A stretch of 64,000 bases of DNA from Streptomyces sp. P9-A4. GTDB lineage: Bacteria > Actinomycetota > Actinomycetes > Streptomycetales > Streptomycetaceae. Shown one piece after another: positions 28,620-37,687 of the stretch (position 1 is its first letter; each line of letters starts with the position of its first letter). Both the position numbers and the translations under genes were made by a program. Below the pieces are notes generated by a model. That model did not search any database, had not been told where the DNA came from, and worked only from the letters and a program-made list of their open reading frames with translations. The stretch lies in contig NZ_JAZIFY010000001.1 of assembly GCF_036634195.1 (NCBI RefSeq), positions 5,900,501 to 5,964,500 of the forward strand, written 5' to 3'.

Positions 28620-28719
28620 GCGGCCGTTGCCGCAGGCGCGGAAGGCGGGGTTCGGGAGGGCGACTACAGTCGGCTCGTACCCGAACTCCTTCCGACCACC
28701 GGAGTGCTGGATCCCCCCC

Positions 28720-29796
28720 ATGGCGAATCGATCCCAGGTCCCCGCTGCCCGCACCCACGGCGCCACCGCCCCCCTGCTCCAAGGCGCCTGGCTGACCAGA
28801 GGAGAGGAGGGGAGGTTCAGCGCCTACCTGCCACGGGACGGGGAGGTGCTGCGCTGGACCGAGCGGCCGGACGGCGGCTGGAGCGGCCCCGACTCGCTCG
28901 GCGGCGACGGACTCAACCCCTTCCTCGCGGTCGGCCAGGGCGCCGACCGCTACGTCCACCTCGTCGGCGTGCGCCCCACCACCGGGGGCGAAGGACACGT
29001 CGAGCTGGTCCACAGCGTCCAGTTCCAGACCGGCCGCCCGGCCGCCCCCTGGCGCTCGATCGGCCACTCCAACGGCAAGTGGCGGTGGACGGGCAACCCC
29101 ACCGTCGCGGTGGACGCCCAGGGCCGCGCGCATGTCTTCATGCGCAACGGCGGCGGCGGACTCAGCGTCCGCGCCCAGAAGGACGCCGGCGGCTGGCACC
29201 CCTGGTGGGACCTGCACGGCTCGGGCACGGACCCCTCCCCGGTCGCCGCCGTCAACGGAGAGGGGCGCGTCGAGCTCCTCACCACGACCGACAAGGGCCT
29301 GCTCCGCTACGTCCAGGAGGAGCCGGGCGCCCGCCCGGTCCGCCAGGACGTGCTGCCCGCCGAGGTCACCTTCGGCACCCTCGCGACCGTGACCGGCCCC
29401 TCCGGGCACGTGACGCTCTTCTACGTCGACAAGGCGGGCAAGGTCCGCGCCTGGTCGCCGGACCGCTCCCTGGAGCCCACGACCGTCGGCGACGCGGTCG
29501 GCACCGGCCGGCTCGCCGCCACCCGCTGCCTCATCGACGGCTTCGACTGCACGGTCCTCGCCCAGCAGTCCGACGACGGCCGGCTCGCCCTCGCGGCCTA
29601 CCCGAGCGAGCAGGAGGCCGACGGCATCACGTGGTCGGAGACCGGGGACCCGCAGGGCGACCTCGCGACCGTCCTCACCCGGGGCCTCGACGGCCGGCTC
29701 GTCGCGATGGCCCTGGTCGGCGGCGCCCAGCTGATCACCACCCGTCAGAAGGCGGCGGAGGGACTCCTCCTGGAGGGCTGGCGCTCCATAGGGTGA
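28720..29796 (+). CDS. Conserved beta-propeller-like protein of unknown function
   Basis: A 358-residue soluble protein without a signal peptide or membrane segment. It is built of repeated ~50-residue beta units with W-rich strands (LRWTERPDGGWSGPDSL, WRSIGHSNGKWRW, GWHPWWDLHGSGTDPSP) and Asp/Gly turns such as NGEGRVELLTT and DKAGKVRAWSPD. This resembles tectonin or PLL-like propellers, which bind sugars or other ligands. No catalytic residues can be assigned. No good ribosome site precedes ATG 28720, so the start is uncertain. It lies between the permease and a convergent fadB-like gene. Confidence 0.6.
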   Translation: MANRSQVPAARTHGATAPLLQGAWLTRGEEGRFSAYLPRDGEVLRWTERPDGGWSGPDSLGGDGLNPFLAVGQGADRYVHLVGVRPTTGGEGHVELVHSVQFQTGRPAAPWRSIGHSNGKWRWTGNPTVAVDAQGRAHVFMRNGGGGLSVRAQKDAGGWHPWWDLHGSGTDPSPVAAVNGEGRVELLTTTDKGLLRYVQEEPGARPVRQDVLPAEVTFGTLATVTGPSGHVTLFYVDKAGKVRAWSPDRSLEPTTVGDAVGTGRLAATRCLIDGFDCTVLAQQSDDGRLALAAYPSEQEADGITWSETGDPQGDLATVLTRGLDGRLVAMALVGGAQLITTRQKAAEGLLLEGWRSIG

Positions 29797-29804
29797 CCCG
29801 CACC

Positions 29805-29836
29805 CACCCTGTCGGGGGCGTACCCCTGACAGGGTG
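29805..29836. terminator. Hairpin after the propeller-like gene
   Basis: CACCCTGTC (29805-29813) pairs with 29828-29836. The first base is 9 bp after the stop codon. A second, stronger hairpin follows at 29871. Confidence 0.55.
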
Positions 29837-29870
29837 ACACGCGCCCCCGACGCCCCCGTGGACGACGGGA

Positions 29871-29905
29871 ACGGCCCCGGCACCTGGAGAAGGTGCCGGG
29901 GCCGT
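29871..29905. terminator. Bidirectional hairpin terminator
   Basis: ACGGCCCCGGCACCT pairs perfectly with 29891-29905 around GGAGA. It separates the propeller-like gene from the convergent fadB-like gene (stop 29928). Confidence 0.85.
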
Positions 29906-29927
29906 CCGCGTACGCCCTGAGGGGTGG

Positions 29928-32066
29928 TTACGCCGGGACGCTCGCCACGCCCTGCGCGAGGAAGGGCTTGCCGTTGACGCGCTCGGAGACGCCCTCACGG
30001 TCCAGGTACGGCGTGATGCCGCCCAGGTGGAAGGGCCAGCCCGCGCCCGTGATCAGGCAGAGGTCGATGTCCTGCGCCTCGGCGACGACACCTTCCTCCA
30101 GCATCAGGCCGATCTCCTGCGCCACCGCGTCCAGGACGCGGTCGCGGACCTGCTCCTCCGTCAGGACGGAGTCGCCCTGGACGAGAAGGGCGGCGACCTC
30201 CGGGTCGAGCTCCGGCTTGAAGCCGTTCTCGGCGTTGTAGACGTAGAAGCCGCGCTTGCCGGCCTCGACGACCCGCTTGAGGTTCGGCGAGACGGTGAAG
30301 CGCTCCGGGAAGGAGCGGTTCAGGGTCTCGGAGACGTGCAGACCGATCGCCGGGCCGACGAGCTCCAGGAGGACCAGCGGCGACATCGGCAGACCGAGGG
30401 GCTCGATGGCCTTCTCGGCCGTCTCGACCGAGGTGCCCTCGTCGATGACGTTCTGGATCTCGCCCATGAAGCGGGTCAGGATGCGGTTCACGACGAACGC
30501 CGGGGCGTCCTTCGTCAGGACCGCGGTCTTCTTGAGCTTCTTCGCGACACCGAAGGCGGTGGCGAGCGAGGCGTCGTCCGTCTTCTCGCCGCGGACGATC
30601 TCCAGGAGCGGGAGGATCGCGACCGGGTTGAAGAAGTGGAAGCCGACCACGCGCTCCGGGTGCTGGAGCTTGGAGGCCATCTCCGAGACGGACAGCGAGG
30701 AGGTGTTGGTGGCGAGGATCGCGTGCGCCGGGGCGACCGCCTCGACCTCCGCGAACACCTTCTGCTTGACGCCCATCTCCTCGAACACGGCCTCGATGAT
30801 GAAGTCCGCGTCCCCGAAGCCCTCGGCCTTGTCCAGGACACCGGAGACCAGGCCCTTGAGACGGTTGGCCTTGTCCTGGTTGATCCGGCCCTTGCCGAGC
30901 AGCTTCTCGATCTCGCCGTGGACGTAGCCCACGCCCTTGTCGATCCGCTCCTGGTCGATGTCGGTCAGGACGACCGGCACCTCCAGACGGCGCAGGAAGA
31001 GCAGGGCCAGCTGGGAGGCCATCAGACCGGCGCCGACGACGCCGACCTTGGTGACCGGACGGGCCAGCGACTTGTCCGGGGCGCCGGCGGGGCGCTTGCC
31101 GCGCTTCTGCACCAGGTTGAAGGCGTAGATGCCGGAGCGCAGCTCGCCGCCCATGATCAGGTCCGCGAGGGCCTGGTCCTCGGCGTCGAAGCCCTTCTGC
31201 AGGTCGCCGTCCTTGGCGGCCTCGATGATGTCGAGGGCGCGGTAGGCGGCCGGGGCGGCGCCGTGCACCTTGGAGTCGGCGACGAGGCGGCCCTTGGCGA
31301 CGGCCTGGTCCCAGCCCTCGCCGCGGTCGATCTCGGGGCGCTCGACGGTCACGGAGCCGTTCAGGACGGAGGCCGTCCAGATCAGCGACTGCTCCAGGAA
31401 GTCGGCGCCCTCGAACAGCGCGTCGGCGATGCCGAGCTCGAAGACCTGCTTGCCCTTGAGCTGGCGGTTCTGGTTCAGCGAGTTCTCGATGATGACCGAG
31501 ACGGCCTTCTCCGCGCCGATCAGGTTCGGCAGGAGGGCGCAGCCGCCCCAGCCGGGGACCAGACCGAGGAAGACCTCGGGCAGCGAGAAGGCCGGGAGGG
31601 CCTTGGAGACGGTGCGGTAGGTGCAGTGCAGACCGACCTCGACACCGCCGCCCATGGCCGCGCCGTTGTAGTACGCGAAGGTCGGCACGGCGAGCGCGGA
31701 CAGACGCTTGAAGACGTCGTGGCCGCCCTTGCCGATGGCCAGCGCCTCGTCGTGCTTGCGCAGCAGCTCGACGCCCTTGAGGTCGGCGCCGACGGCGAAG
31801 ATGAACGGCTTGCCGGTGATGCCGACGCCGGTGATCTCACCGTTCGCGGCCTCGGCCTCGACCTGGTCGATCGCCGTGTTCAGGTTGGCGAGCGACTGCG
31901 GGCCGAAGGTGGTCGGCTTGGTGTGGTCGAAGCCGTTGTCCAGCGTGATCAGCGCGAACCGGCCCGCACCCGCGGGCAGTTCGAAGTGCCGTACGTGGGC
32001 GGAGGTGACGACCTCGTCCGGGAAGAGCTCCGCGGCGCCCTTCAGAAGCTCGGCGGTGGTGCTCAC
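29928..32066 (-). CDS. fadB: 3-hydroxyacyl-CoA dehydrogenase / enoyl-CoA hydratase fusion
   Basis: A 712-residue trifunctional-type beta-oxidation enzyme. The N-terminal crotonase half has AVGADLKG and GAAMGGGVEVGLHCTYRT (oxyanion-hole region). The C-terminal half has the NAD-binding motif VGVVGAGLMASQLALL at ~345 and the dehydrogenase signature VVGFHFFNPVAILPLLEIVRG with its catalytic His. The GTG start at 32066 overlaps the thiolase stop (GTGA), so the two are coupled. It performs the hydration and NAD-dependent oxidation steps of fatty acid degradation. Confidence 0.93.
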   Translation of the reverse strand: MSTTAELLKGAAELFPDEVVTSAHVRHFELPAGAGRFALITLDNGFDHTKPTTFGPQSLANLNTAIDQVEAEAANGEITGVGITGKPFIFAVGADLKGVELLRKHDEALAIGKGGHDVFKRLSALAVPTFAYYNGAAMGGGVEVGLHCTYRTVSKALPAFSLPEVFLGLVPGWGGCALLPNLIGAEKAVSVIIENSLNQNRQLKGKQVFELGIADALFEGADFLEQSLIWTASVLNGSVTVERPEIDRGEGWDQAVAKGRLVADSKVHGAAPAAYRALDIIEAAKDGDLQKGFDAEDQALADLIMGGELRSGIYAFNLVQKRGKRPAGAPDKSLARPVTKVGVVGAGLMASQLALLFLRRLEVPVVLTDIDQERIDKGVGYVHGEIEKLLGKGRINQDKANRLKGLVSGVLDKAEGFGDADFIIEAVFEEMGVKQKVFAEVEAVAPAHAILATNTSSLSVSEMASKLQHPERVVGFHFFNPVAILPLLEIVRGEKTDDASLATAFGVAKKLKKTAVLTKDAPAFVVNRILTRFMGEIQNVIDEGTSVETAEKAIEPLGLPMSPLVLLELVGPAIGLHVSETLNRSFPERFTVSPNLKRVVEAGKRGFYVYNAENGFKPELDPEVAALLVQGDSVLTEEQVRDRVLDAVAQEIGLMLEEGVVAEAQDIDLCLITGAGWPFHLGGITPYLDREGVSERVNGKPFLAQGVASVPA

Positions 32067-33277
32067 TTGCCCTCCCAGTGGGGGTTTTCCCAGATGACCG
32101 TGGCGCCCATGCCGAAGCCGACGCACATCGTGTTGAGGCCGTAGCGGACCTGCGGGTTCTCCTCGAACTGGCGGGCCAGCTGCGTCATCAGACGGACGCC
32201 GGAGGAGGCGAGCGGGTGACCGTAGGCGATGGCGCCGCCGTACTGGTTGACGCGGGCGTCGTCGTCGGCGATGCCGTAGTGCTCCAGGAAGGCGAGGACC
32301 TGGACCGCGAAGGCCTCGTTGATCTCGAAGAGGTCGATGTCCTCGATGGACAGACCGGCCTTCGCGAGGGCCTTCTCGGTCGCCGGGATCGGGCCGTAGC
32401 CCATGACCTCGGGCTCGACACCGGCGAAGGCGTACGAAACGAGGCGCATCTTCACCGGGAGGTCGTGCTCGCGGGCGAAGTCCTCGGAGGCGATGATCGA
32501 GGCGGTGGCGCCGTCGTTGAGACCGGCGGCGTTGCCCGCGGTGACGTTGCCGTGGACGCGGAACGGCGTCTTCAGACCGGCCAGCGACTCCAGGGTGGTG
32601 CCCGGACGCATCGGCTCGTCGGCGGTGACCAGGCCCCAGCCGGTCTCACCGGTGGAGGCGTCGGTACGGCGGACCGAGATCGGCACCAGGTCCTGCTGGA
32701 TCTTGCCGTCGGCGTACGCCTTGGCGGCCTTCTCCTGCGAGCGCACGGCGTACTCGTCGGCGCGCTGCTTGGTGATGCTCGGGTAGCGGTCGTGCAGGTT
32801 CTCGGCGGTCATGCCCATGAAGAGGGCGGACTCGTCGACCAGCTTCTCGCTGACGAAGCGCGGGTTCGGGTCGACGCCCTCGCCCATGGGGTGGCGGCCC
32901 ATGTGCTCGACGCCACCGGCGATGACGGCGTCGTACGCGCCGAAGGCGATCGAACCGGCGACCGAGGTGACGGCGGTGAGCGCGCCGGCGCACATGCGGT
33001 CGATGGAGTAGCCCGGCACCGACTGCGGCAGCCCGGCGAGGATGCCCGCCGTACGGCCGAGGGTCAGACCCTGGTCGCCGATCTGCGTGGTCGCGGCGAT
33101 GGCGACCTCGTCGATCTTCGCGGGGTCGAGGCCCGGGTTGCGGCGCAGCAGCTCCCTGATGGCCTTGACGACGAGGTCGTCGGCGCGGGTCTCGTGGTAG
33201 ATGCCCTTCGGGCCCGCCTTGCCGAACGGGGTGCGGACGCCGTCGACGAAGACGACGTCCCTGACGGTACGAGGCAC
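32063..33277 (-). CDS. fadA: Acetyl-CoA acyltransferase (thiolase)
   Basis: A 404-residue thiolase with nucleophile Cys96 (DRMCAGAL), the His motif NQYGGAIAYGHPLASSG and the second Cys in MCVGFGMG near the C-terminus. It cleaves 3-ketoacyl-CoA with CoA, the last step of beta-oxidation. GTG 33277 follows GGAGGAGAG. It is the first gene of a two-gene operon with the fadB-like gene. Together they give a complete beta-oxidation pair, except for the acyl-CoA dehydrogenase. Confidence 0.93.
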   Translation of the reverse strand: MPRTVRDVVFVDGVRTPFGKAGPKGIYHETRADDLVVKAIRELLRRNPGLDPAKIDEVAIAATTQIGDQGLTLGRTAGILAGLPQSVPGYSIDRMCAGALTAVTSVAGSIAFGAYDAVIAGGVEHMGRHPMGEGVDPNPRFVSEKLVDESALFMGMTAENLHDRYPSITKQRADEYAVRSQEKAAKAYADGKIQQDLVPISVRRTDASTGETGWGLVTADEPMRPGTTLESLAGLKTPFRVHGNVTAGNAAGLNDGATASIIASEDFAREHDLPVKMRLVSYAFAGVEPEVMGYGPIPATEKALAKAGLSIEDIDLFEINEAFAVQVLAFLEHYGIADDDARVNQYGGAIAYGHPLASSGVRLMTQLARQFEENPQVRYGLNTMCVGFGMGATVIWENPHWEGK

Positions 33278-33425
33278 GATGGCTCTCCTCCAGGGTGCGG
33301 GATGGCACTGCTGCGGCGCGCACCTAAGCGCGCGCTTGCTCCCCCCATGCTACTTGCGGGTAACCAAGCTGCCCAGCCCCTGGGGGCCAAGCGGCGAAGG
33401 TCACATCCGCGGCGGGGTGCGCGAA

Positions 33426-33451
33426 GGCCCCCGGCGGGAGTGCCGGGGGCC
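33426..33451 (-). terminator. Hairpin terminator after the RNase D gene
   Basis: GGCCCCCGGC pairs with 33442-33451 around GGGAGT. It begins 27 bp beyond the RNase D stop on the minus strand. Confidence 0.8.
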
Positions 33452-33477
33452 CTTTCGTCGAGGCGCCGGAGGCGGTG

Positions 33478-34761
33478 TCACGCCGTCGCCGTCAGCGCCT
33501 TCACCAGGAGCGGGGTCACCAGCTCCACCTGCCAGGGGCGCGCGCCGTGGCCCGCGAGGGCCGCCGCCACGCTCTCCGGGCCGGCCTGGGCCGGCGGCTC
33601 CCAGCAGACCCGGCGCACGGTGTCCGGGGTGATCAGGTTCTCCTGCGGCAGGTTCAGCTCCTCCGCGAGCGCCGACACCGCCGCGCGCGCCGCCGAGAGG
33701 CGGGCCGCCGCGACCGGGTCCTTGTCCGCCCAGGCGCGCGGCGGCGGCGGGCCCGCCACCTGCGTGCCCGGCTGCGGCAGTTCGCTCTCGGGCAGGGCCC
33801 TGGCGCGGTCCACCGCCGCCTGCCACTGCTCCAGCTGGCGCCGGCCCATCCGGTGCCCGAAACCGGGCAGGGCGGTGAGCGCGGCCAGGTTCACGGGCAC
33901 GGCCAGCGCCGCTTCCACGATCGCCGCGTCGCTCAGCACCTTGCCGGGGGAGACGTCACGCCGCTGGGCGACCTTGTCGCGGGCCGTCCACAGCTCCCGT
34001 ACGACCGCCATCTGGCGACGGCGCCGCACCTTGTGCATCCCGGAGGTGCGCCGCCACGGGTCCTTGCGCGGCGGGGCCGGCGGGGCGGAGGCGATGGCGT
34101 CGAACTCCTGGTGGGCCCAGTCCAGCTTGCCCTGGCGGTCGAGTTCCTTCTCCAGCGCGTCGCGCAGGTCGACGAGGAGTTCGACGTCGAGGGCCGCGTA
34201 CCGCAGCCAGGGCTCGGGCAGTGGGCGGGTGGACCAGTCCACCGCGGAGTGGCCCTTCTCCAGGGCGTAGCCGAGGACGGACTCGACCATCGCGCCGAGG
34301 CCGACGCGCGGGAAGCCCGCGAGCCGTCCGGCCAGCTCGGTGTCGAACAGCGAGGTCGGGCGCATGCCTATGTCGCGCAGGCACGGGAGGTCCTGGGTCG
34401 CGGCGTGCAGGATCCACTCGGTCCCGGCGAGCGCGTCGCCGAGGCCGGAGAGGTCGGGGCAGCCGACCGGGTCGATGAGCGCGCTGCCCGCGCCTTCCCG
34501 GCGGAGCTGTACGAGGTAGGCGCGCTGCCCGTAGCGGTAGCCGGAGGCGCGCTCGGCGTCCACGGCGACGGGGCCGCGGCCCGCGGCGAAGGCGGCGATC
34601 ACCTCGGCGAGGGCTTCCTCGGTCTCGACGACGGGCGGAATCCCCTCGCGGGGCTCCAGCAACGGGATCGGAAGCCCATTCGCAGGGACATCGTCGTCCG
34701 GGGGGCCGCCCCCGGTGGTGCGCAGTGCTGTGTCTGCTGCGGTCTCTTGGGCGTCGGTCAC
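33478..34761 (-). CDS. rnd: Ribonuclease D (HRDC domain)
   Basis: A 427-residue 3'-5' exoribonuclease. The DEDD-type exonuclease domain (~40-220) starts with PVAVDAERASGYRYG (metal-binding Asp/Glu), continues with HAATQDLPCLRDIG, and ends with YAALDVELLVDLRDAL. An HRDC nucleic-acid-binding domain follows at ~240-320 (ELWTARDKVAQRRDVSPGKVL). RNase D trims tRNA and other structured RNA 3' ends. It is transcribed alone, downstream of whiI on the same strand with an 80-bp gap. Confidence 0.9.
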   Translation of the reverse strand: MTDAQETAADTALRTTGGGPPDDDVPANGLPIPLLEPREGIPPVVETEEALAEVIAAFAAGRGPVAVDAERASGYRYGQRAYLVQLRREGAGSALIDPVGCPDLSGLGDALAGTEWILHAATQDLPCLRDIGMRPTSLFDTELAGRLAGFPRVGLGAMVESVLGYALEKGHSAVDWSTRPLPEPWLRYAALDVELLVDLRDALEKELDRQGKLDWAHQEFDAIASAPPAPPRKDPWRRTSGMHKVRRRRQMAVVRELWTARDKVAQRRDVSPGKVLSDAAIVEAALAVPVNLAALTALPGFGHRMGRRQLEQWQAAVDRARALPESELPQPGTQVAGPPPPRAWADKDPVAAARLSAARAAVSALAEELNLPQENLITPDTVRRVCWEPPAQAGPESVAAALAGHGARPWQVELVTPLLVKALTATA

Positions 34762-34841
34762 CTGTCAAGGGTATCGGTGAACGGCAAGCGCCTGTCGACG
34801 GAACGTTCCGTCGACAGGCGCGGGCTTCCTTTCGGCTGCCG

Positions 34842-35507
34842 TCAGTGGATGATCCCGGTCCGCAGGGCCACCGCGACCATGCCGGCGCGGTCGCCGGTGC
34901 CCAGCTTGCGGGCGATGCGGGCGAGGTGGCTCTTCACGGTGAGGGCCGAGAGGCCCATGGAGACGCCGATCGCCTTGTTCGACTGGCCCTCCGCGACGAG
35001 CCGGAGCACCTCGACCTCACGGCCGGAGAGCTCGCGGTAGCCGCCCGGGTGGCTCGGGGCACCCGGGGGGCGGCGGTGGCCGAGCCGTGCGGCCGCGGCG
35101 CCGATGGGGGCGGCGCCGGGCCGGGTGGGGTGACCGATGTTGGTGCGCGTACCGGTGACGACATAGCCCTTCACGCCGCCCGCGAGGGCGTTGCGCACGG
35201 CGCCGATGTCGTCGGCGGCCGAGAGGGCGAGGCCGTTGGGCCAGCCCGCGGCACGGGTCTCGGACAGCAGCGTGAGGCCGCTGCCGTCGGGCAGGTGGAC
35301 GTCGGCAACGCAGATGTCGCGCGGGTTGCCGACGCGGGGACGTGCCTCCGCGATGGAAGAAGCCTCGATCACGTCGCGTACTCCGAGGGCCCACAGGTGG
35401 CGGGTCACGGTGGAGCGGACGCGCGGGTCGGCCACGACGACCATGGCCGTCGGCTTGTTCGGGCGGTAGGCGACCAGGCTTGCGGGCTGCTCGAGGAGAA
35501 CGGACAC
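34842..35507 (-). CDS. whiI: Atypical LuxR-type response regulator WhiI
   Basis: A 221-residue protein with a receiver-like domain (~20-120) and a LuxR helix-turn-helix (~157-215: LSGREVEVLRLVAEGQSNKAIGVSMGLS, then TVKSHLARIARKLG). The receiver keeps Asp69 (CVADVHLPDG) but has only one acidic residue at the first pocket (VVVADPRV, Asp27), and Thr118 replaces the conserved Lys (GYVVTG). So normal phosphorylation is unlikely. WhiI of S. coelicolor is such an atypical regulator needed for sporulation and acts with BldM (known). The name is supported by its place between RNase D and DUF3000/hemE and by the WhiG-type promoter upstream. GTG 35507 follows AGGAGG. Confidence 0.87.
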   Translation of the reverse strand: MSVLLEQPASLVAYRPNKPTAMVVVADPRVRSTVTRHLWALGVRDVIEASSIAEARPRVGNPRDICVADVHLPDGSGLTLLSETRAAGWPNGLALSAADDIGAVRNALAGGVKGYVVTGTRTNIGHPTRPGAAPIGAAAARLGHRRPPGAPSHPGGYRELSGREVEVLRLVAEGQSNKAIGVSMGLSALTVKSHLARIARKLGTGDRAGMVAVALRTGIIH

Positions 35508-35594
35508 CAGGCCTCCTGGGGGGAAGGGTGCGGGACGGAGCCGGCTCGGGGAAGAAGCCGGGGGCGAACCCGTGCTGTGAAGGGGTCATTGACT

Positions 35595-35622
35595 CCTTCG
35601 GCAGGTGAGCCGCCCGCCTTTA
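35595..35622 (-). promoter_or_regulatory. WhiG-dependent promoter of whiI
   Basis: Read on the minus strand: TAAA (35622-35619), a 16-base spacer, then GCCGAAGG (35602-35595). The WhiG/FliA consensus in Streptomyces is TAAA-N15/16-GCCGATAA. It lies ~90 bp before the whiI start. whiI is a known direct WhiG target, so this fits both sequence and biology. Confidence 0.75.
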
Positions 35623-35768
35623 GGGAAAGATCACGATTTAGTGAGTAACAATTAGGGCAATTCGGACGCGCGATCGATCATCCTACGAGCGGCCCCCGCA
35701 CCGTCACCCCTGAGGGGAGCGTCGGGGCCGCCGTTCGGACACTCCGAAGAGTGGCTTGATCTGGTCCC

Positions 35769-36464
35769 TCAGGTCTGCTGCGGGCCCCGTCGCTGGGGCA
35801 ACGAGACGACCCCCGCGCCCGATACCGTCCCCGCCGTCCCCGGTTCGGCCGGTGCCGGCGGCAGCCCCGCGATCTGGCAGAGCAGATCGCACCAGGCCGC
35901 CAGGTGCGCCCCCGTGTCCGGCACCCCGCCCAGACCCTCGCGCGGCGTCCAGGACGCCCGGATCTCGATCTGCGTGGCCGGCCGGCGGTCCGCGAGACCG
36001 CCGAAATAGTGCGAGCCCGCCATCGTCACGGTCCCGCTCGCCTCCCCGTACGCCAGTCCCCGGGCCTCCAGCGCCCCGGTCAGCCAGGACCAGCACACCT
36101 CGGGCAGCAGCGGGTCCGCCGCCATCTCCGGCTCCAGCTCCGCCCGGACCAGGGTCACCAGCCGGAACGTTCCCTTCCAGGCCTCATGGCCGTCCGGATC
36201 GTGCAGCAGCACCAGCCGGCCGTCCGCCAGATCCTCCTCGCCGTCCACGACGGCCGCCTCCACCGCGTACGCGTACGGGGCGAGGCGCTGCGGCGGCCTC
36301 GTCGGATCGATCTCCATCTCGGGCCGCAGCCTTGCCGAACGCAAGGCCTCCACCGCGCGCCGGAACGCGGGTGGCACCGAGTTCGTCTCCGTACTGTCCG
36401 CCGTTTCGTCCGTCCCTCGATCGCCGTCGGAATGATCGGAAAAATGTCCCTGAGCCGCAGCCAT
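35769..36464 (-). CDS. DUF3000 family protein
   Basis: A 231-residue soluble actinobacterial protein. After an acidic, disordered N-terminus (~1-28) comes the DUF3000 core: [45 protein letters not shown] and a Trp/Arg-rich strand [12 protein letters not shown]. It has no recognised catalytic motif. It is divergent from hemE with a 91-bp gap, as in other Streptomyces. ATG 36464 lacks a clear ribosome site and may be leaderless. Function unknown. Confidence 0.8.
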   Translation of the reverse strand: MAAAQGHFSDHSDGDRGTDETADSTETNSVPPAFRRAVEALRSARLRPEMEIDPTRPPQRLAPYAYAVEAAVVDGEEDLADGRLVLLHDPDGHEAWKGTFRLVTLVRAELEPEMAADPLLPEVCWSWLTGALEARGLAYGEASGTVTMAGSHYFGGLADRRPATQIEIRASWTPREGLGGVPDTGAHLAAWCDLLCQIAGLPPAPAEPGTAGTVSGAGVVSLPQRRGPQQT

Positions 36465-36555
36465 GCGGGGAAGAGTAGGCGGAACGGGGCCTTCGCGCAG
36501 GGAGGGACACCCGGCCCGGACGAGCGGCTTCCCGCCACATGCGAAGATTCTGGGC

Positions 36556-37632
36556 GTGAGTGCCATGGACAGCCCGCAGGGCCAGCAGACGAAGCAGCAG
36601 TCGCGGACGTACGACTCCGCGTTCCTCAAGGCGTGCCGGCGAGAGCCCGTGCCGCACACCCCTGTCTGGTTCATGCGACAGGCCGGGCGTTCCCTCCCCG
36701 AGTACCTCAAGGTGCGCGAGGGCATCCCCATGCTCGAATCGTGCATGCGGCCCGAGCTGGTCACCGAGATCACTCTCCAGCCCGTCCGCCGCCACAAGGT
36801 CGACGCCGCCATCTACTTCAGCGACATCGTCGTCCCGCTCAAGGCCATCGGCCTCGACCTCGACATCAAGCCCGGCGTCGGCCCGGTCGTCGCCGACCCG
36901 ATCCGCACCCGCGCCGACCTCGACCGGCTGCGCGACCTGACCCCCGAGGACGTCCACTACGTCACCGAGGCCATCGGGATGCTCACCGAGGAGCTGGGCG
37001 ACACCCCGCTCATCGGCTTCGCCGGCGCGCCCTTCACCCTCGCGAGCTACCTCGTCGAGGGCGGCCCGTCGCGCAGCCACGAGCGCACCAAGGCGATGAT
37101 GTACGGCGACCCGCAGCTCTGGGCCGACCTGCTCGACCGCCTCGCCGGGATCACCTCGGCCTTCCTCAAGGTGCAGATCGAGGCCGGTGCCTCCGCCGTC
37201 CAGCTCTTCGACTCCTGGGTCGGCGCCCTCGCCCCCGCCGACTACCGCCGCTCCGTGATGCCGGCCTCCGTGAAGGTCTTCGACGCGGTCGCCGGCTACG
37301 GCGTCCCGCGCATCCACTTCGGTGTCGGTACGGGCGAGCTGCTCGGCCTCATGGGCGAGGCCGGCGCGGACGTCGTCGGCGTCGACTGGCGCGTCCCGCT
37401 CGACGAGGCCGCCCGCCGCGTCGGCCCCGGCAAGGCCCTCCAGGGCAACCTGGACCCGGCCGTGCTGTTCGCCCCGACCGAGGTCGTCGAGGCCAAGACC
37501 GACGAGGTGCTGGCCGCCGCGAAGGACCTGGAGGGTCACGTCTTCAACCTGGGCCACGGCGTCATGCCCTCGATGGACCCGGACGCCCTGTCCCGTCTCG
37601 TCGAGTACGTGCACACCCGCACGGCCGTCTGA
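36556..37632 (+). CDS. hemE: Uroporphyrinogen decarboxylase
   Basis: A 358-residue heme-synthesis enzyme that turns uroporphyrinogen III into coproporphyrinogen III. Signatures are [15 protein letters not shown] (substrate-binding Arg), [13 protein letters not shown] (catalytic Asp), [17 protein letters not shown] and [18 protein letters not shown] 36556 begins VSAMDSP; ATG 36565 is an alternative, and neither has a strong ribosome site. A hairpin at 37652 ends the transcript. The next steps of the coproporphyrin-dependent route (hemY/cgoX and hemQ) lie 3 kb downstream. Confidence 0.95.
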   Translation: MSAMDSPQGQQTKQQSRTYDSAFLKACRREPVPHTPVWFMRQAGRSLPEYLKVREGIPMLESCMRPELVTEITLQPVRRHKVDAAIYFSDIVVPLKAIGLDLDIKPGVGPVVADPIRTRADLDRLRDLTPEDVHYVTEAIGMLTEELGDTPLIGFAGAPFTLASYLVEGGPSRSHERTKAMMYGDPQLWADLLDRLAGITSAFLKVQIEAGASAVQLFDSWVGALAPADYRRSVMPASVKVFDAVAGYGVPRIHFGVGTGELLGLMGEAGADVVGVDWRVPLDEAARRVGPGKALQGNLDPAVLFAPTEVVEAKTDEVLAAAKDLEGHVFNLGHGVMPSMDPDALSRLVEYVHTRTAV

Positions 37633-37651
37633 CGGGTCACCCGCTCCGGCC

Positions 37652-37681
37652 GACGCCTCCGCCCCACCGGGCGGAGGCGTC
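37652..37681. terminator. Hairpin terminator between convergent genes
   Basis: GACGCCTCCGCCC pairs with 37669-37681 around a 4-base loop. It lies between hemE (stop 37632) and the convergent flavoprotein gene (stop 37688). Confidence 0.8.
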
Positions 37682-37687
37682 GCCGTG

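Noticed and set aside
35620..35660. BldD-type box upstream of whiI
   Set aside because: GTTACTCACTAA matches only half of the consensus dyad.
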